Below are positions 18,687-27,640 of a stretch of DNA of 53,088 nt, in pieces; positions within the stretch are counted from its first letter, which is position 1, and every line of letters starts with the position of its first letter. Below the pieces are notes generated by a model. That model was not told where the DNA came from, searched no databases, and saw only the letters and a list, made by a program, of their open reading frames with translations. Made by a program: the position numbers and the translations under genes. The DNA comes from Oxalobacteraceae bacterium (GTDB lineage Bacteria > Pseudomonadota > Gammaproteobacteria > Burkholderiales > Burkholderiaceae_D). The DNA lies in NCBI GenBank assembly GCA_027490255.1, contig JAIXYM010000105.1, positions 1 through 53,088 on the forward strand, given 5' to 3'.

Positions 18687-19334
18687 TCAGGGTTTGGCAT
18701 CGAGTTTCATTTCGACGATACGCGGGGTACCGCTCTTGCCCGGAAACTCCGCAAATGCGCTGCGCACCAGATAGGGCAGGATCTTGGCCAGATTGCCTTC
18801 CTTACCTTCGCTGCGCACCGTCACTTCGTACAAAGGCTGCCCGGAGAGCGTCTCATTGATTTTCAGTTTCAATTCCCGATAAAACACCGTATACCGGCGC
18901 TCCTGTTGCCGGGCGACGGGCATGCCGGAGCCGAAAGGACCATAGAAGGGTGAATAGCCCGGCCATCCGCCCCAATAAGGCGAGTAATAGCCTGGCCCAT
19001 ACCAAGGCATGCCCGACCAGGAATCAACCAGCACCGTCTCGACCAAGCGGACATCTTTCGCGTTGACTATCGCGTTGAAGCTTACTGCCAGCGCGGCATC
19101 CTTTGCATCGCTGGCTTCGCGCAAACCCTGTTTGAGCAGTTCGGTGCGGATCAGATTTTCATAACTCTGACGCTCCAGTCCGGCAGGCTCATCCTCTTTT
19201 TGCACAAAGCTGAAGGTCTTGTCCGCCATGGCCGCTGGCCATTGGTGAAAGACAGTTACTTCGCTGCGGATCTTGCTGGCGCAGCCCGAAAGCAGTAAGC
19301 AAAGGATGGTGATGAGACAGGCGACAATTCTCAT
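18687..19334 (-). CDS. DUF4136 family lipoprotein
   Basis: About 215 residues from the ATG at 19334. The upstream in-frame extension to 19391 lacks a signal and is unlikely. A lipoprotein signal peptide ends in LLLSGCAS, with the lipobox cysteine near residue 17. The rest matches DUF4136: an N-terminal DKTFSF-type beta segment, AALAVSFNAIVNAKDV, and a Gly/Tyr/Pro-rich loop (GPGYYSPYWGGWPGY) typical of these proteins, then a C-terminal RSAFAEFPGKSGTPR. The family is envelope-anchored and of unknown function. The gene is convergent with the small membrane protein and divergent from pepN. Confidence 0.85.
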   Translation of the reverse strand: MRIVACLITILCLLLSGCASKIRSEVTVFHQWPAAMADKTFSFVQKEDEPAGLERQSYENLIRTELLKQGLREASDAKDAALAVSFNAIVNAKDVRLVETVLVDSWSGMPWYGPGYYSPYWGGWPGYSPFYGPFGSGMPVARQQERRYTVFYRELKLKINETLSGQPLYEVTVRSEGKEGNLAKILPYLVRSAFAEFPGKSGTPRIVEMKLDAKP

Positions 19335-19462
19335 GATAATTCGGTCAATTTCGGTTCGGCATGTGGTGACGCACAAGCGCAAGGTTCTCATAGATTTTCG
19401 TTTGCTGCATGCAGATCGTGGATATCGATAAGTTCAGATTGTCGGAGAAGCGTTAAAGCGAC

Positions 19463-19482
19463 CAGCCGGACTTTTTCGGCTG
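19463..19482. repeat. Short hairpin upstream of pepN
   Basis: A 6-bp perfect inverted repeat, CAGCCG and CGGCTG with an 8-nt loop, in the 286-bp gap between the DUF4136 gene and pepN. The loop rather than the 3' side holds the T run, so it is not a standard terminator for either gene. The function is unknown. Confidence 0.35.
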
Positions 19483-19620
19483 AGAAACTGATGTCAAACC
19501 CTTGATTTTTCTGGTGCTCGCCTCGAATGGTGCTGCCGGCTAGTCGTTCAACCCGGAATCCTTCAGTGACTCCCTTGGTAAAATGCGGTTTTCCGACTGA
19601 TTCGCCATCTTCCTTATCCC

Positions 19621-22305
19621 ATGCGTACTGATACTGCTGCCGCCATTCACCGACTGGAATACTCGCCGCCCACTTTCTGGGTCGATACGATCGACATAGG
19701 TTTTGATCTCGATCCGAAAGCTACCCGTGTTGCAGCACGCAGTGTGCTGCGGCGCAATACCAACGTTCAATCGCGCGAACTGGTCCTTTTTGGCGAAGAC
19801 CTGACGCTGGTTGCTTTGCGGATGAATGGTCGCACGCTCGGTAAACGTGATTACCGCATCTCTGGCAGCAAACTGATCATCGACAACGCTCCCGACGAAG
19901 TCACGCTGGAAATCGAGACACTGATTGACCCCGGCAGCAATACATCGCTGATGGGTTTGTACGTCTCGAACGGTGATTTTTTTACGCAATGCGAAGCTGA
20001 GGGCTTTCGCAAGATTACTTATTTCCCTGATCGCCCCGATGTCATGGCGAAATACCGGGTCATGCTGCGCGGTGACAAGGCAAGATATCCAGTACTTCTT
20101 TCTAACGGCAATCTGATCGAGCAAGGTGATATCGGCGACGGTCGTCACTATGCGCTGTGGGAAGATCCCTTCCGCAAACCCTCGTATTTGTTTGCACTGG
20201 TTGCGGGTCAACTGGTGTGTGAAGAGCAAACGCTGCGCCTGCAGTCGGGTCGAGAGGTGCTGCTGCAAGTGTGGGTTGAGCAGGGTAACCTCGACAAGAC
20301 CTCGCATGCAATGGAGTCATTGATCAAGAGCATACGTTGGGATGAAGAGCGATTCGGACTTGAGCTGGATCTCGACCGTTTCATGATCGTGGCCGTGGGT
20401 GATTTCAACATGGGCGCGATGGAGAACAAAGGTCTGAATATTTTCAACACCAAATATGTTCTCGCCAATCCACGTATTGCTACCGATGCAGATTACGGCA
20501 ACATCGAATCCGTCGTCGCGCATGAGTATTTTCATAACTGGACAGGCAATCGCGTCACCTGCCGCGATTGGTTTCAGTTATCACTCAAAGAAGGCCTTAC
20601 AGTTTTCCGCGATCAGGAATTTTCTGCCGACATGATGGGCAGTGCCAGCGGTCGTGCGGTGAAACGCATCGAAGACGTGCGCGTGTTGCGCGCCGCGCAG
20701 TTCCCTGAAGACGCCGGTCCGATGGCGCATCCGGTGCGGCCTGATGCCTATGTCGAGATCAATAATTTTTATACGCTGACGATTTACGAGAAGGGTTCCG
20801 AAGTCGTGCGCATGATGCAGACTTTGCTGGGCCGCGAGGGCTTCCGCAAGGGCATGGATCTTTACTTCAGTCGCCATGACGGACAGGCAGTGACTTGCGA
20901 TGATTTCCGCGCCGCGATGAGCGATGCGAATGACCGCGATCTCAGCCAGTTCGAGCGCTGGTACAGCCAGGCAGGTACGCCACGCGTGCAGGTCACGTCT
21001 CACTTCGATGCAGCCGCTCAGACGTATACGCTGACCATGACACAAACTTGTCCACCAACCCCGGGACAAGACAGCAAGCTGCCGATGCATATCCCGGTCG
21101 GTATTGGTCTGCTGGATGCGCACGGCAATGATTTGTCTCTGCAGCTAGAAAATATCTCGGGTCACAAAGCGACCGAGGTGCATGTTGCGCCAACGACGCT
21201 GGTACTAGAGCTGACCGACGCCACTCAGCGTTTCACTTTCACCGACATCGAGCAAATACCTGTGCCATCGCTGTTGCGCAATTTCTCTGCGCCGGTGGTG
21301 CTGGATTATGGCTACAGTGATGACGAGCTGGCGTTCCTTCTTGCGCACGATAGCGATCCCTTCAATCGATGGGAAGCTGGCCAAAGACTGGCCACTCGTC
21401 GACTATTGACGCTGGCCGCCACGGACATCGCTGAAGATTTGCACTACGTCGTTACCGCACAAGATCAATTGTTGGCAGATGCCTTGCGTATGCTCTTGCG
21501 TGATGCATCGCTGGATCCTGCGTTCCGTGATCTGGTATTGACGCTGCCTTCCGAAGGCATGCTCGCTGAACAGATGGACGTCATCAATCCGCAAGCTATT
21601 CATCGCGCACGTCGCGCGTTGCGTCGCCAGCTAGCGCTGGCCTTGCGTGCTGACTTGATTGATACCTATCGCTCGCACCATACCCCCGGCGCCTATCGTC
21701 CCGACCCGGCACATGCCGGTCGCCGCGCATTGCGTAACAATACACTTGGCTATCTGGCCGAGCTTGATGATTCCCAATCACACAAAATCATGCAAGACCA
21801 GCTGGACCACGCCGCAAACATGACCGATCGCATCTCAGCACTCACTGCAGTGGTACATCATGAGGCGCCCGGTATCGCTGAGGCCTTGCAGTCATTTTAT
21901 GAAGATTTTGAGCAAGAGCCCCTGGTCATCGACAAATGGTTCAGCCTGCAGGCGTCATCTCCTGCGACCGATGTAAAAGCAGTGCGCCAGTTGATGAGGC
22001 ATCCAGCCTTTACTCTGAAAAATCCTAATCGTGCACGTAGTCTGCTGTTCGCATTCTGCAACAGCAACCCAGCGCGCTTCCATGCGGCCGATGGCAGTGG
22101 CCATGCTTTCTGGGCGGAGCAGGTCATTACACTCGATGCGCTCAATCCTCAGGTCGCTGCACGACTTGCGCGCTCACTAGACCGTTGGCGCAAATATGCA
22201 CCTGCTCTACAAAAATCCATGCGCGAGGCACTGCAAAAAGTGTCTTCTGCTAAAAAACTGTCGAATGATGTTGCCGAGGTAATCGGCAAAGCGCTCGCCA
22301 ATTGA
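19621..22305 (+). CDS. pepN: Aminopeptidase N
   Basis: An M1 family metallopeptidase of 894 residues, full length for the PepN group. The exopeptidase motif GAMEN lies at residues 265-269, the zinc-binding HEYFH at 301-305 and the third zinc ligand E324 in LKEGLT. The C-terminal half is the helical bowl domain of PepN ([24 protein letters not shown] and later [17 protein letters not shown]). It removes N-terminal residues from peptides in the cytoplasm and is the main aminopeptidase in many Gram-negative bacteria. fbp follows 25 bp later on the same strand, so the two may share a transcript. Confidence 0.96.
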   Translation: MRTDTAAAIHRLEYSPPTFWVDTIDIGFDLDPKATRVAARSVLRRNTNVQSRELVLFGEDLTLVALRMNGRTLGKRDYRISGSKLIIDNAPDEVTLEIETLIDPGSNTSLMGLYVSNGDFFTQCEAEGFRKITYFPDRPDVMAKYRVMLRGDKARYPVLLSNGNLIEQGDIGDGRHYALWEDPFRKPSYLFALVAGQLVCEEQTLRLQSGREVLLQVWVEQGNLDKTSHAMESLIKSIRWDEERFGLELDLDRFMIVAVGDFNMGAMENKGLNIFNTKYVLANPRIATDADYGNIESVVAHEYFHNWTGNRVTCRDWFQLSLKEGLTVFRDQEFSADMMGSASGRAVKRIEDVRVLRAAQFPEDAGPMAHPVRPDAYVEINNFYTLTIYEKGSEVVRMMQTLLGREGFRKGMDLYFSRHDGQAVTCDDFRAAMSDANDRDLSQFERWYSQAGTPRVQVTSHFDAAAQTYTLTMTQTCPPTPGQDSKLPMHIPVGIGLLDAHGNDLSLQLENISGHKATEVHVAPTTLVLELTDATQRFTFTDIEQIPVPSLLRNFSAPVVLDYGYSDDELAFLLAHDSDPFNRWEAGQRLATRRLLTLAATDIAEDLHYVVTAQDQLLADALRMLLRDASLDPAFRDLVLTLPSEGMLAEQMDVINPQAIHRARRALRRQLALALRADLIDTYRSHHTPGAYRPDPAHAGRRALRNNTLGYLAELDDSQSHKIMQDQLDHAANMTDRISALTAVVHHEAPGIAEALQSFYEDFEQEPLVIDKWFSLQASSPATDVKAVRQLMRHPAFTLKNPNRARSLLFAFCNSNPARFHAADGSGHAFWAEQVITLDALNPQVAARLARSLDRWRKYAPALQKSMREALQKVSSAKKLSNDVAEVIGKALAN

Positions 22306-22330
22306 CTCTTATCCGCCAGCGAGTACCGTC

Positions 22331-23332
22331 ATGAAACGTATCAGTCTTACACAGCATTTGATTGAAGAGCAGCGCCTGAATAACTCCATACCTGCCGAGC
22401 TGCGGCTGTTGATCGAAGTTGTCGCGCGCGCATGTAAGACCATCAGCCATGCCGTAGGCAAGGGTGCCTTGGGTGATGTGCTGGGAGCCGCCGATACCGA
22501 AAATGTACAAGGCGAAATCCAGAAAAAACTCGACATCATCTCGAACGAAATTTTATTGCAGGCCAATGAGTGGGGCGGTCATCTTGCGGCAATGGCGTCG
22601 GAAGAAATGGAAACGATCCATCCGATTCCTAACCGTTATCCGATGGGCGAATACATGTTGCTATTCGATCCGCTGGATGGTTCTTCCAATATCGATGTGA
22701 ACGTTTCCATTGGTACGATCTTCTCGGTATTGAAGGCGCCGGAAGGCATGGCCACACCGACCGAGCAAGATTTTTTGCAGCCCGGCACCCGACAAGTCGC
22801 TGCAGGTTATGCAGTGTACGGTCCGCAGACCGTCTTGGTACTCACCACAGGTAATGGCGTTAACTGTTTCACACTGGACCGCGAGATGGGTTCTTGGGTC
22901 ATGACGCAGCGGGCTCTGCAGATTCCGGCGGACACGGCGGAGTACGCCATCAATGCCTCCAACGCACGTCATTGGTACCCGCCTGTGACTCGCTATGTCA
23001 AAGAACTCGAAGCCGGCAAGACAGGACCGCGCGATAAAAACTTCAATATGCGCTGGATTGCCTCGATGGTTGCGGATGTTCATCGCATACTTAATCGGGG
23101 CGGCATCTTCATGTACCCCGCCGATGCCCGCGAGCCTGATAAGCCGGGTAAATTGCGATTGATGTATGAAGCCAACCCCATGGCGTTTATCGTCGAGCAG
23201 GCCGGCGGTGCAGCCACGGATGGAAAAAATCGGATACTTGATATCCAGCCGCATACCTTGCATCAGCGCGTGGCGGTGTTTATCGGTTCCCGCAATGAAG
23301 TACAGCGAGTGACGGAATATCATGCGGAGTAG
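22331..23332 (+). CDS. fbp: Fructose-1,6-bisphosphatase class I
   Basis: A protein of 333 residues, full length. The metal-binding signature [10 protein letters not shown] starts at residue 113, and the conserved [10 protein letters not shown] precedes it. [37 protein letters not shown] is the sugar-phosphate binding region, split by a conserved KLRLMYE. It hydrolyses fructose-1,6-bisphosphate in gluconeogenesis. The segment 60-80 ([16 protein letters not shown]) holds the usual metal-side residues. It follows pepN closely and is itself followed by the tRNA-Thr gene 62 bp later. Confidence 0.96.
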   Translation: MKRISLTQHLIEEQRLNNSIPAELRLLIEVVARACKTISHAVGKGALGDVLGAADTENVQGEIQKKLDIISNEILLQANEWGGHLAAMASEEMETIHPIPNRYPMGEYMLLFDPLDGSSNIDVNVSIGTIFSVLKAPEGMATPTEQDFLQPGTRQVAAGYAVYGPQTVLVLTTGNGVNCFTLDREMGSWVMTQRALQIPADTAEYAINASNARHWYPPVTRYVKELEAGKTGPRDKNFNMRWIASMVADVHRILNRGGIFMYPADAREPDKPGKLRLMYEANPMAFIVEQAGGAATDGKNRILDIQPHTLHQRVAVFIGSRNEVQRVTEYHAE

Positions 23333-23356
23333 TGGTGTCGATGCGCCTTGGCGGTC

Positions 23357-23384
23357 TTGGGGTGGTGGAGGTTTTTGCTAGAAT
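23357..23384 (+). promoter_or_regulatory. Putative sigma-70 promoter of tRNA-Thr
   Basis: TTGGGG at 23357-23362 and TAGAAT at 23379-23384 are separated by 16 bp. The expected start, about 7 bp after the -10, falls just before the mature 5' end of the tRNA. The -35 is only a partial match to consensus. Confidence 0.5.
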
Positions 23385-23394
23385 GTCGCCCTTC

Positions 23395-23470
<76 letters not shown>

Positions 23471-23486
23471 AGTGTCGCGGAAAAAT

Positions 23487-23509
23487 GCCCAGTTTTCGAA
23501 CTGGGCTTT
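23487..23509 (+). terminator. Rho-independent terminator after tRNA-Thr
   Basis: Stem GCCCAGTT (23487-23494) and AACTGGGC (23499-23506) with a TTCG tetraloop, followed by a short T stretch. The same type of hairpin follows the other two tRNA-like copies at 24711 and about 30665. Confidence 0.85.
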
Positions 23510-23538
23510 ATGCATTTCAACGGATTGGTTCAGTGCTT

Positions 23539-23590
23539 GACATCGCCAAGGGTCTGGCCTGTCAGGCAGGGCGAGGTGGCAGATCCGTCA
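23539..23590 (+). repeat. Diverged direct repeat next to att copy 1
   Basis: A stretch of about 52 bp beginning GACATCGCCAAG and containing CCTGTCAGG, found again in diverged form at 24762-24814 just after the second att copy. Both lie about 70 bp past a tRNA 3' end and past a related terminator. This indicates that the two left ends derive from related elements, or that one end was duplicated. Confidence 0.7.
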
Positions 23591-23662
23591 AGTCGTTCTG
23601 AATGAAACATGACTTGCGATGTTTATGAGGTGCAAGTGTATCCTAAAGGAAATCAGCATGGG

Positions 23663-24082
23663 CTAGCGTTTGATCCGCTTGTATTTGCCGTTACCGTGAA
23701 CTCCGCCGCCAAAACCACATTTTTCTGCTCTATCTGTAACGTCACCAGCAATCTCGATAACATCGCCTTTTACATCAATAATAAAGCTGCATTCGGGAAA
23801 TTCGCGTTCATCGTATTCAAGAATCCAAGTGCATTCATCGGAGCACGCTTGCCATGCAGATGCCCTTTCTATCGTTCCCGTATTCATTTTGCAGTTAGTG
23901 GCCTCCAGTTTGAAGAAGAACTTGGATGTTTTTTTCGACGCCTCCAAAACGGTAAGCGTACCGCATTTGGATTGGTAGACCCCAGGTTTTGGTAGGGATC
24001 CTGGCGTTGCTGCAAAACTGGGTGTCGTAAAGTTCGGTAGAACCAGGATCATCAGTATTTGTATTTTTAAATAAATTTTCAT
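23663..24082 (-). CDS. Exported protein of unknown function (element cargo)
   Basis: About 139 residues from the ATG at 24082, chosen because AAGGA lies 7-8 bp upstream. An ATG two codons earlier (24088) would sit on the ribosome-binding site. An N-terminal signal peptide (about 22 residues, hydrophobic LMILVLPNFTT, ending in SFA) precedes a mature domain of about 115 residues. Five cysteines in the mature part (SKCGTL, ATNCKM, WQACSDECTW, FPECSFII, AEKCGFGG) suggest disulfides in the periplasm. The C-terminus is basic (GKYKRIKR). I do not recognise the family. The gene is AT-rich and lies inside the element, just past the first att flank. Confidence 0.65.
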   Translation of the reverse strand: MKIYLKIQILMILVLPNFTTPSFAATPGSLPKPGVYQSKCGTLTVLEASKKTSKFFFKLEATNCKMNTGTIERASAWQACSDECTWILEYDEREFPECSFIIDVKGDVIEIAGDVTDRAEKCGFGGGVHGNGKYKRIKR

Positions 24083-24262
24083 GATCATTTCCTTTTAAAT
24101 CTACATTAATCGGTATAGTTTTTTTGAGAACTCAACATTCACCAAGTCAGCGAGTGAGGTTCGCCAGAGCAGAGTGAAGAGTAATCGATAGCATTAAAAT
24201 TAGATCGCCATCATAAAATATAATAGAAGATTTTTATAACTTTAATTTTTTTGGGGGTGATT

Positions 24263-24649
24263 ATGAAAAATGCTATTTTAGCTGTAATTCTTGGATCTTT
24301 AGTAGTGGCTGCGTGTGGGAACAAAGTGAGCGGTAGCTACTCCGTGGACATTGATGCGACTAAAGCGACGCCTGAGTTCGTTGCCAAAAATAATGAAACC
24401 AAGGGAGGGGCTGCCATGGGTGTGCAAGTCATCAGCCAACTTGCCAAAAATATATTAATCAAGGAATCAAAGTTTCATCTTGTTTCTCTCGACTGTGAAA
24501 TAGACTCAAACCTTACGAAAGCAGAGTGTATTGATCAGAATGATTTAAAAGCCCCTAAAAAGATTCTCAGCTTTTCATTAACGGGTGACACACTAAAAAT
24601 TGATGCTGGCGATGGTTATCCACTTATTTATACAAAACTAAAAAGCTAG
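24263..24649 (+). CDS. Putative lipoprotein of unknown function (element cargo)
   Basis: About 128 residues from the ATG at 24263, preceded by a strong GGGGGTG ribosome-binding site. A TTG four codons upstream (24251) is inside that site and not used here. The signal peptide ends in LVVAACGN, a lipobox whose cysteine would be lipidated. The mature part contains GSYSVDIDATKATPEFV and a later disulfide-like pair (LDCEID, AECIDQ). The ending LKIDAGDGYPLIYTKLK looks like a beta-strand-rich fold. I cannot assign a family. Its stop lies 18 bp before the internal tRNA-Thr 3' copy, so it is the last gene of the left sub-element. Confidence 0.7.
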   Translation: MKNAILAVILGSLVVAACGNKVSGSYSVDIDATKATPEFVAKNNETKGGAAMGVQVISQLAKNILIKESKFHLVSLDCEIDSNLTKAECIDQNDLKAPKKILSFSLTGDTLKIDAGDGYPLIYTKLKS

Positions 24650-24667
24650 CCCAACGGTGTCAAGGCC

Positions 24668-24694
24668 GAGGTTCGATTCCTCTCATCAGCACCA
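24668..24694 (+). repeat. Internal att copy: 27-bp tRNA-Thr 3' end
   Basis: 27 bp identical to the T arm and acceptor end of tRNA-Thr through CCA (starting GAGGTTCGATTCC). The match is lost upstream of the T stem. The following bases AAAGTTGAA are shared with the copy at 30621-30656 and not with the tRNA gene itself. This suggests a tandem integration whose inner junction has partly decayed. Confidence 0.85.
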
Positions 24695-24710
24695 AAGTTG
24701 AATGTAAAAA

Positions 24711-24733
24711 GCCCAGATTTCGGTCTGGGCTTT
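24711..24733 (+). terminator. Rho-independent terminator after the internal att copy
   Basis: GCCCAGA (24711-24717) and TCTGGGC (24724-24730) with loop TTTCGG, followed by TTTGTG and a T run. It is clearly related in sequence to the terminators after the other two tRNA-like copies. Confidence 0.8.
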
Positions 24734-24761
24734 GTGCTTTTTCGGGCTGAGATCGCTGATT

Positions 24762-24814
24762 GACATCACCAAGAGATCTACCTGTCAGGTTGGACGGGTT
24801 GGTAGGTCTGCGTC
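24762..24814 (+). repeat. Diverged direct repeat next to att copy 2
   Basis: The second copy of the repeat at 23539-23590, sharing GACATC-CCAAG and CCTGTCAGG and ending in CGTC. Together with the att copy and terminator it forms a duplicated left-end module. Confidence 0.7.
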
Positions 24815-24820
24815 GGGACG

Positions 24821-25159
24821 TTATTTTGACAGTTGTTTTATTCGTGTTTCAAAAGCATCAATTTCACAATTCACGCGCACGTTCACTGGAAGCGTTTGGC
24901 ATGCCTCAAACGCTTTGTTTTCCCATTTTTTATGTTGTTTTATAAAAGCATTTTTTTGCCCTCCACTGAGCGAGTTAAGCTTTTTTTTATAAATTTCATC
25001 AAGTGCTTTTGAGAGTGAATCAAATTTTAATGAGTCACACTCTGCCATGGCGTCAAAATCTGCTTGCCCGCCAAGATTTTTACATTCGTCGAGCGTAATT
25101 GCAAAGCAATTTACCGAAAGGATTGTCGAAAAAAAAGAAAACACAAGTATTTTTTTCAT
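24821..25159 (-). CDS. LprI-like (DUF1311) exported protein, possible lysozyme inhibitor
   Basis: A protein of 112 residues with a signal peptide of about 20 residues (ILVFSFFSTILSVNCFA). The mature part matches the LprI N-terminal/DUF1311 pattern: CKNLGGQADFDAMAEC, then LSKALDEIYKKKLNSL, HKKWENKAFEAC and VNCEID. That is, four spaced cysteines and a K-x-W helix. LprI of Mycobacterium tuberculosis inhibits lysozyme, but many family members are uncharacterised, so inhibition here is inference. The gene starts 32 bp downstream of the next exported protein gene on the same strand and may share its transcript. It lies just past the second att flank. Confidence 0.75.
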   Translation of the reverse strand: MKKILVFSFFSTILSVNCFAITLDECKNLGGQADFDAMAECDSLKFDSLSKALDEIYKKKLNSLSGGQKNAFIKQHKKWENKAFEACQTLPVNVRVNCEIDAFETRIKQLSK

Positions 25160-25191
25160 TTTTAACTCGCAAAAGATTTTTAAAAAAAATT

Positions 25192-25581
25192 TTAGTTATG
25201 GCATCGTTTAAATTTAAATTCATAAATATGCTCACCAAGAGACTCTTTTACTTTCAACGAGTCCTTGGTAACGTCATAAGACTTTGTAGTGTTTCTGATT
25301 CCCTCGGTGTCACTACATTTTTGAGAAATTTTATAATTGCCGATCTTTCCGCTGATTTTTTTGACTTCGCATGATGAGGATGAACCATGGCTTATGGATT
25401 TGTTTTTAATAATTAACCCTGCCTCATTGACTTGACTACAGTCGCATGATTTCTTGTCTTGACATAACATTTCGTCATCACCCGCCCACTTTCCTAAGAG
25501 TTCGTTGGGCATATCTGCCGCAAAGGCGGATAATAATACTGAGGCTAAGAAAAGAACAGAAAAAGCTAGATTTTTTTTCAT
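25192..25581 (-). CDS. Small exported protein of unknown function (element cargo)
   Basis: A protein of 129 residues with a clear Sec signal peptide (NLAFSVLFLASVLLSAFA, cleavage after about residue 21). The mature part is short and rich in charged residues. It has paired cysteines (EMLCQDKKSCDCS, SSSCEVKK, SQKCSDTEG, FKRCHN), giving six or seven cysteines in about 108 residues and suggesting a disulfide-bonded periplasmic or secreted protein. I do not recognise the family. Its layout resembles the protein at 23663-24082 (signal peptide, compact Cys-rich domain, basic C-terminus), so the two may be distant relatives. Confidence 0.65.
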   Translation of the reverse strand: MKKNLAFSVLFLASVLLSAFAADMPNELLGKWAGDDEMLCQDKKSCDCSQVNEAGLIIKNKSISHGSSSSCEVKKISGKIGNYKISQKCSDTEGIRNTTKSYDVTKDSLKVKESLGEHIYEFKFKRCHN

Positions 25582-25671
25582 TTCATTTCTTTCAATAAAT
25601 TTAAATGCTCTCGTTTTAAAGGTAAATTATGAAATAAATCGTCTAACAAATTTAAGGTCAAATCAATGGCG

Positions 25672-26802
25672 TTATAAATCCCCCTTTCTTTTGTTTAAAT
25701 CTTGGGTCTGTTGTTCATTATTTTTCCGAATTTTTTCCTCTTGCTCAATTTTTGTTTCTTTAATTTGCCATTTTTGGTCGAAGAACTCGATGTTTATTTG
25801 TTGGTTGGAGAAAGAACCCAAACCGCTCTTATTCAAATTCACTACGATGGACTCTTCAGCCCCGAAGATCCATACATTTTTATTTTCGTATGGTTTTATT
25901 TCTGGCTTTTCTCCAGGTGCAGTCCCAGGATGCGGCCTGTCTTGAATCGGCATCCCAAATTTTTCGACGAATGCTTTCAATATTTTCGAATATGTTTCAT
26001 TTACAAATCCCGCTCGCACTGTTCCATCGATATTGGGCTTACCCTTTACATCATCAGGGTGAGTGATTACGAACTTTACTAGTCTAAGAGCGCCATCGAA
26101 AAATCCAAGCGTGGCTGCAAAAGGCTGCTCGCCTGCTATTGAGAAATCACATGTAGATTTAATTTTTATTCCGCATACAAATATTTTTTTTGAAGGGTCA
26201 TTTTTATGTTCTACACTAAGTACCATGTTTTTACTATTGAGTATTTTCAGAGCTTGAGGCGCTGTCATGTTAATCCTAAGCCCTTTGATTTCTGCTTTGT
26301 CCAAAGGTAGTTTCTCTGGCGCTGGAGCTAAGTCTTTTTCTTTACAAAATGGCGCGCATGCGGGACGTTCTGTTTCTTGTTTTGCTAGTTTCTCAGCGGC
26401 GGATCGAGCTTCGGCAATCCTGGCTTTTTCAGCTTCATCCCAGCGTGCTTGAGAGGCGGCCTCGCGATCTTGATTTTCTTTTTCTTGTATCAATTCATCC
26501 AGTGCTCTTGATGCTGCATTTTCTGCAGCGTTGATGCAGTATTCCTTCGATGTCTCAATATCGCATTGGCTGCAAATTTCTTGCACCTTATCGATAGCAT
26601 TGGTATTTTTTCGCGCACATTCCTCAGAGGGGTCATTTTTGCAACTTTGAAGAATGGCTTTTTTAATAATGGTAGCGGCTTCAGACCCAGCCACCATAAA
26701 TCCAGTGTCGCCACTGCATATGTTTTTAGCAAATGCCGATCCGCCTACAACTAGTAAATGCAAGATTAGGCAAGACCATTTTAAATTTTTAATAGTCGGC
26801 AT
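25672..26802 (-). CDS. Exported protein with coiled-coil region, unknown function
   Basis: A protein of 376 residues with a signal peptide ending in GGSAFA (about residue 25). Residues 26-100 are Cys-rich (ICSGDTG, LQSCKNDPSEECARK, ICSQCDIE, EYCINAAE). Residues 100-150 are a charged alpha-helical stretch (QDREAASQARWDEAEK) that looks like a coiled coil. Then CAPFCKEKDL leads into a globular C-terminal domain of about 200 residues starting GLRINMTAPQALKIL. It ends in another charged helix rich in Glu, Lys and Gln. No family is recognised. The gene is AT-rich and sits upstream of the two smaller exported-protein genes on the same strand. It may form one envelope-directed cargo unit with them. 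Confidence 0.7.
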   Translation of the reverse strand: MPTIKNLKWSCLILHLLVVGGSAFAKNICSGDTGFMVAGSEAATIIKKAILQSCKNDPSEECARKNTNAIDKVQEICSQCDIETSKEYCINAAENAASRALDELIQEKENQDREAASQARWDEAEKARIAEARSAAEKLAKQETERPACAPFCKEKDLAPAPEKLPLDKAEIKGLRINMTAPQALKILNSKNMVLSVEHKNDPSKKIFVCGIKIKSTCDFSIAGEQPFAATLGFFDGALRLVKFVITHPDDVKGKPNIDGTVRAGFVNETYSKILKAFVEKFGMPIQDRPHPGTAPGEKPEIKPYENKNVWIFGAEESIVVNLNKSGLGSFSNQQINIEFFDQKWQIKETKIEQEEKIRKNNEQQTQDLNKRKGDL

Positions 26803-26821
26803 AAAAACCTTTCGACGTAAA

Positions 26822-27277
26822 TCATTTGAGTGTTAATTGCTTGGCAAAACGTGACCTGACTTCAGCGCCAGCCGCGGTCAGTTGTGCGTCAATCTCGCCA
26901 GCGGCTATTGCCTGCTTCAAAGCCTCGATCACTGCCACCAGCTGCCGCTTTTCTCCGACTTCAATGGCTGACTTGCCTTTTGCTATTTCAATAACTCGGG
27001 TTCCGTACCGCAGATTAATATAAACCTTACCATCATCGGCGGTCCAGAACCAAGCACGGGGGCGACGGCTGACCATGGCTTCGGCATATTCACCTGTCAC
27101 GGGATTCTTGACATGGCGGCGACGGGTTTTGAGATATTCCCGCCCTTCGGCGTCGGCTCGGGCTAGCTCTAGCTGATCGTGCAGTGCGTTTACTAGCTTA
27201 TTGCGACGCTGCACGATCACGGGCAGCTGGCGTGGACGGTTCACGTTGGTGATGTTGAGCTTAGCGATGATGGCCAT
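26822..27277 (-). CDS. DUF6641-like protein
   Basis: A protein of 151 residues. AGGAGA precedes the ATG at 27277 by a good distance. It opens IIAKLNITNVNRPRQLPVIV, followed by QRRNKLVNALHDQLELA, a WFWTADDGKVYINLRYG core and ELAKGKSAIEV-like segment (EIAKGKSAIEVGEKR). I recall this as DUF6641, found beside integrases in proteobacterial mobile elements, but the recollection is not checked. It has no signal peptide, is basic at the N-terminus, and has markedly higher GC than the exported proteins next to it. So it belongs to the element backbone rather than its cargo. It could be a nucleic-acid-binding or structural protein of the element; the role is unknown. Confidence 0.7.
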   Translation of the reverse strand: MAIIAKLNITNVNRPRQLPVIVQRRNKLVNALHDQLELARADAEGREYLKTRRRHVKNPVTGEYAEAMVSRRPRAWFWTADDGKVYINLRYGTRVIEIAKGKSAIEVGEKRQLVAVIEALKQAIAAGEIDAQLTAAGAEVRSRFAKQLTLK

Positions 27278-27640
27278 GACATTCTCCTGAACTAGTTGAT
27301 GGTGTCAGCGAGTCTGTATGAACGCACCTAGCTGTCGATGGTTTTCTTCGTGATCTTGGCGAGCTGCGTGAATGGTAATGAGTGAAGAGCCAGAAGATCA
27401 ACGTAGACACGGCAGAACAGCCGTCAACACGCGGAATGTGTGATTGGCTATCTGATGCGGGGTCAGGGATTTCAAGCCTAGCTCGGCTGTTTTCTTAATT
27501 CACGAAAACCCCGACTTTTCCGCATTTTCCGTGGTTTTCAGCTAAGCCATTGATAGCATTGATGTTGCGTTGGCTTGAATCGGTCGACAGCTAAAAACAC
27601 CGTAATTAGCATGACAATTCCGTGGTTTTTGGAGAATTTC
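27278..27640. other. Gene-free divergent region within the element
   Basis: A 363-bp gap between the DUF6641-like gene (minus) and the recombinase gene (plus), so it carries both promoters. It contains a spaced inverted repeat, GAAAACC near 27502 and GGTTTTC near 27532, around an AT-rich core. The motif CCGTGGTTTT appears twice (about 27529 and 27620). These may be binding sites for the adjacent recombinase or a repressor. No ORF of substance is seen. Confidence 0.4.

Noticed and set aside
19540..20307. Long minus-strand ORF opposite the start of pepN
   Set aside because: It lies opposite the conserved PepN coding sequence and has no recognisable domain. It is an antisense shadow of a GC-rich gene.
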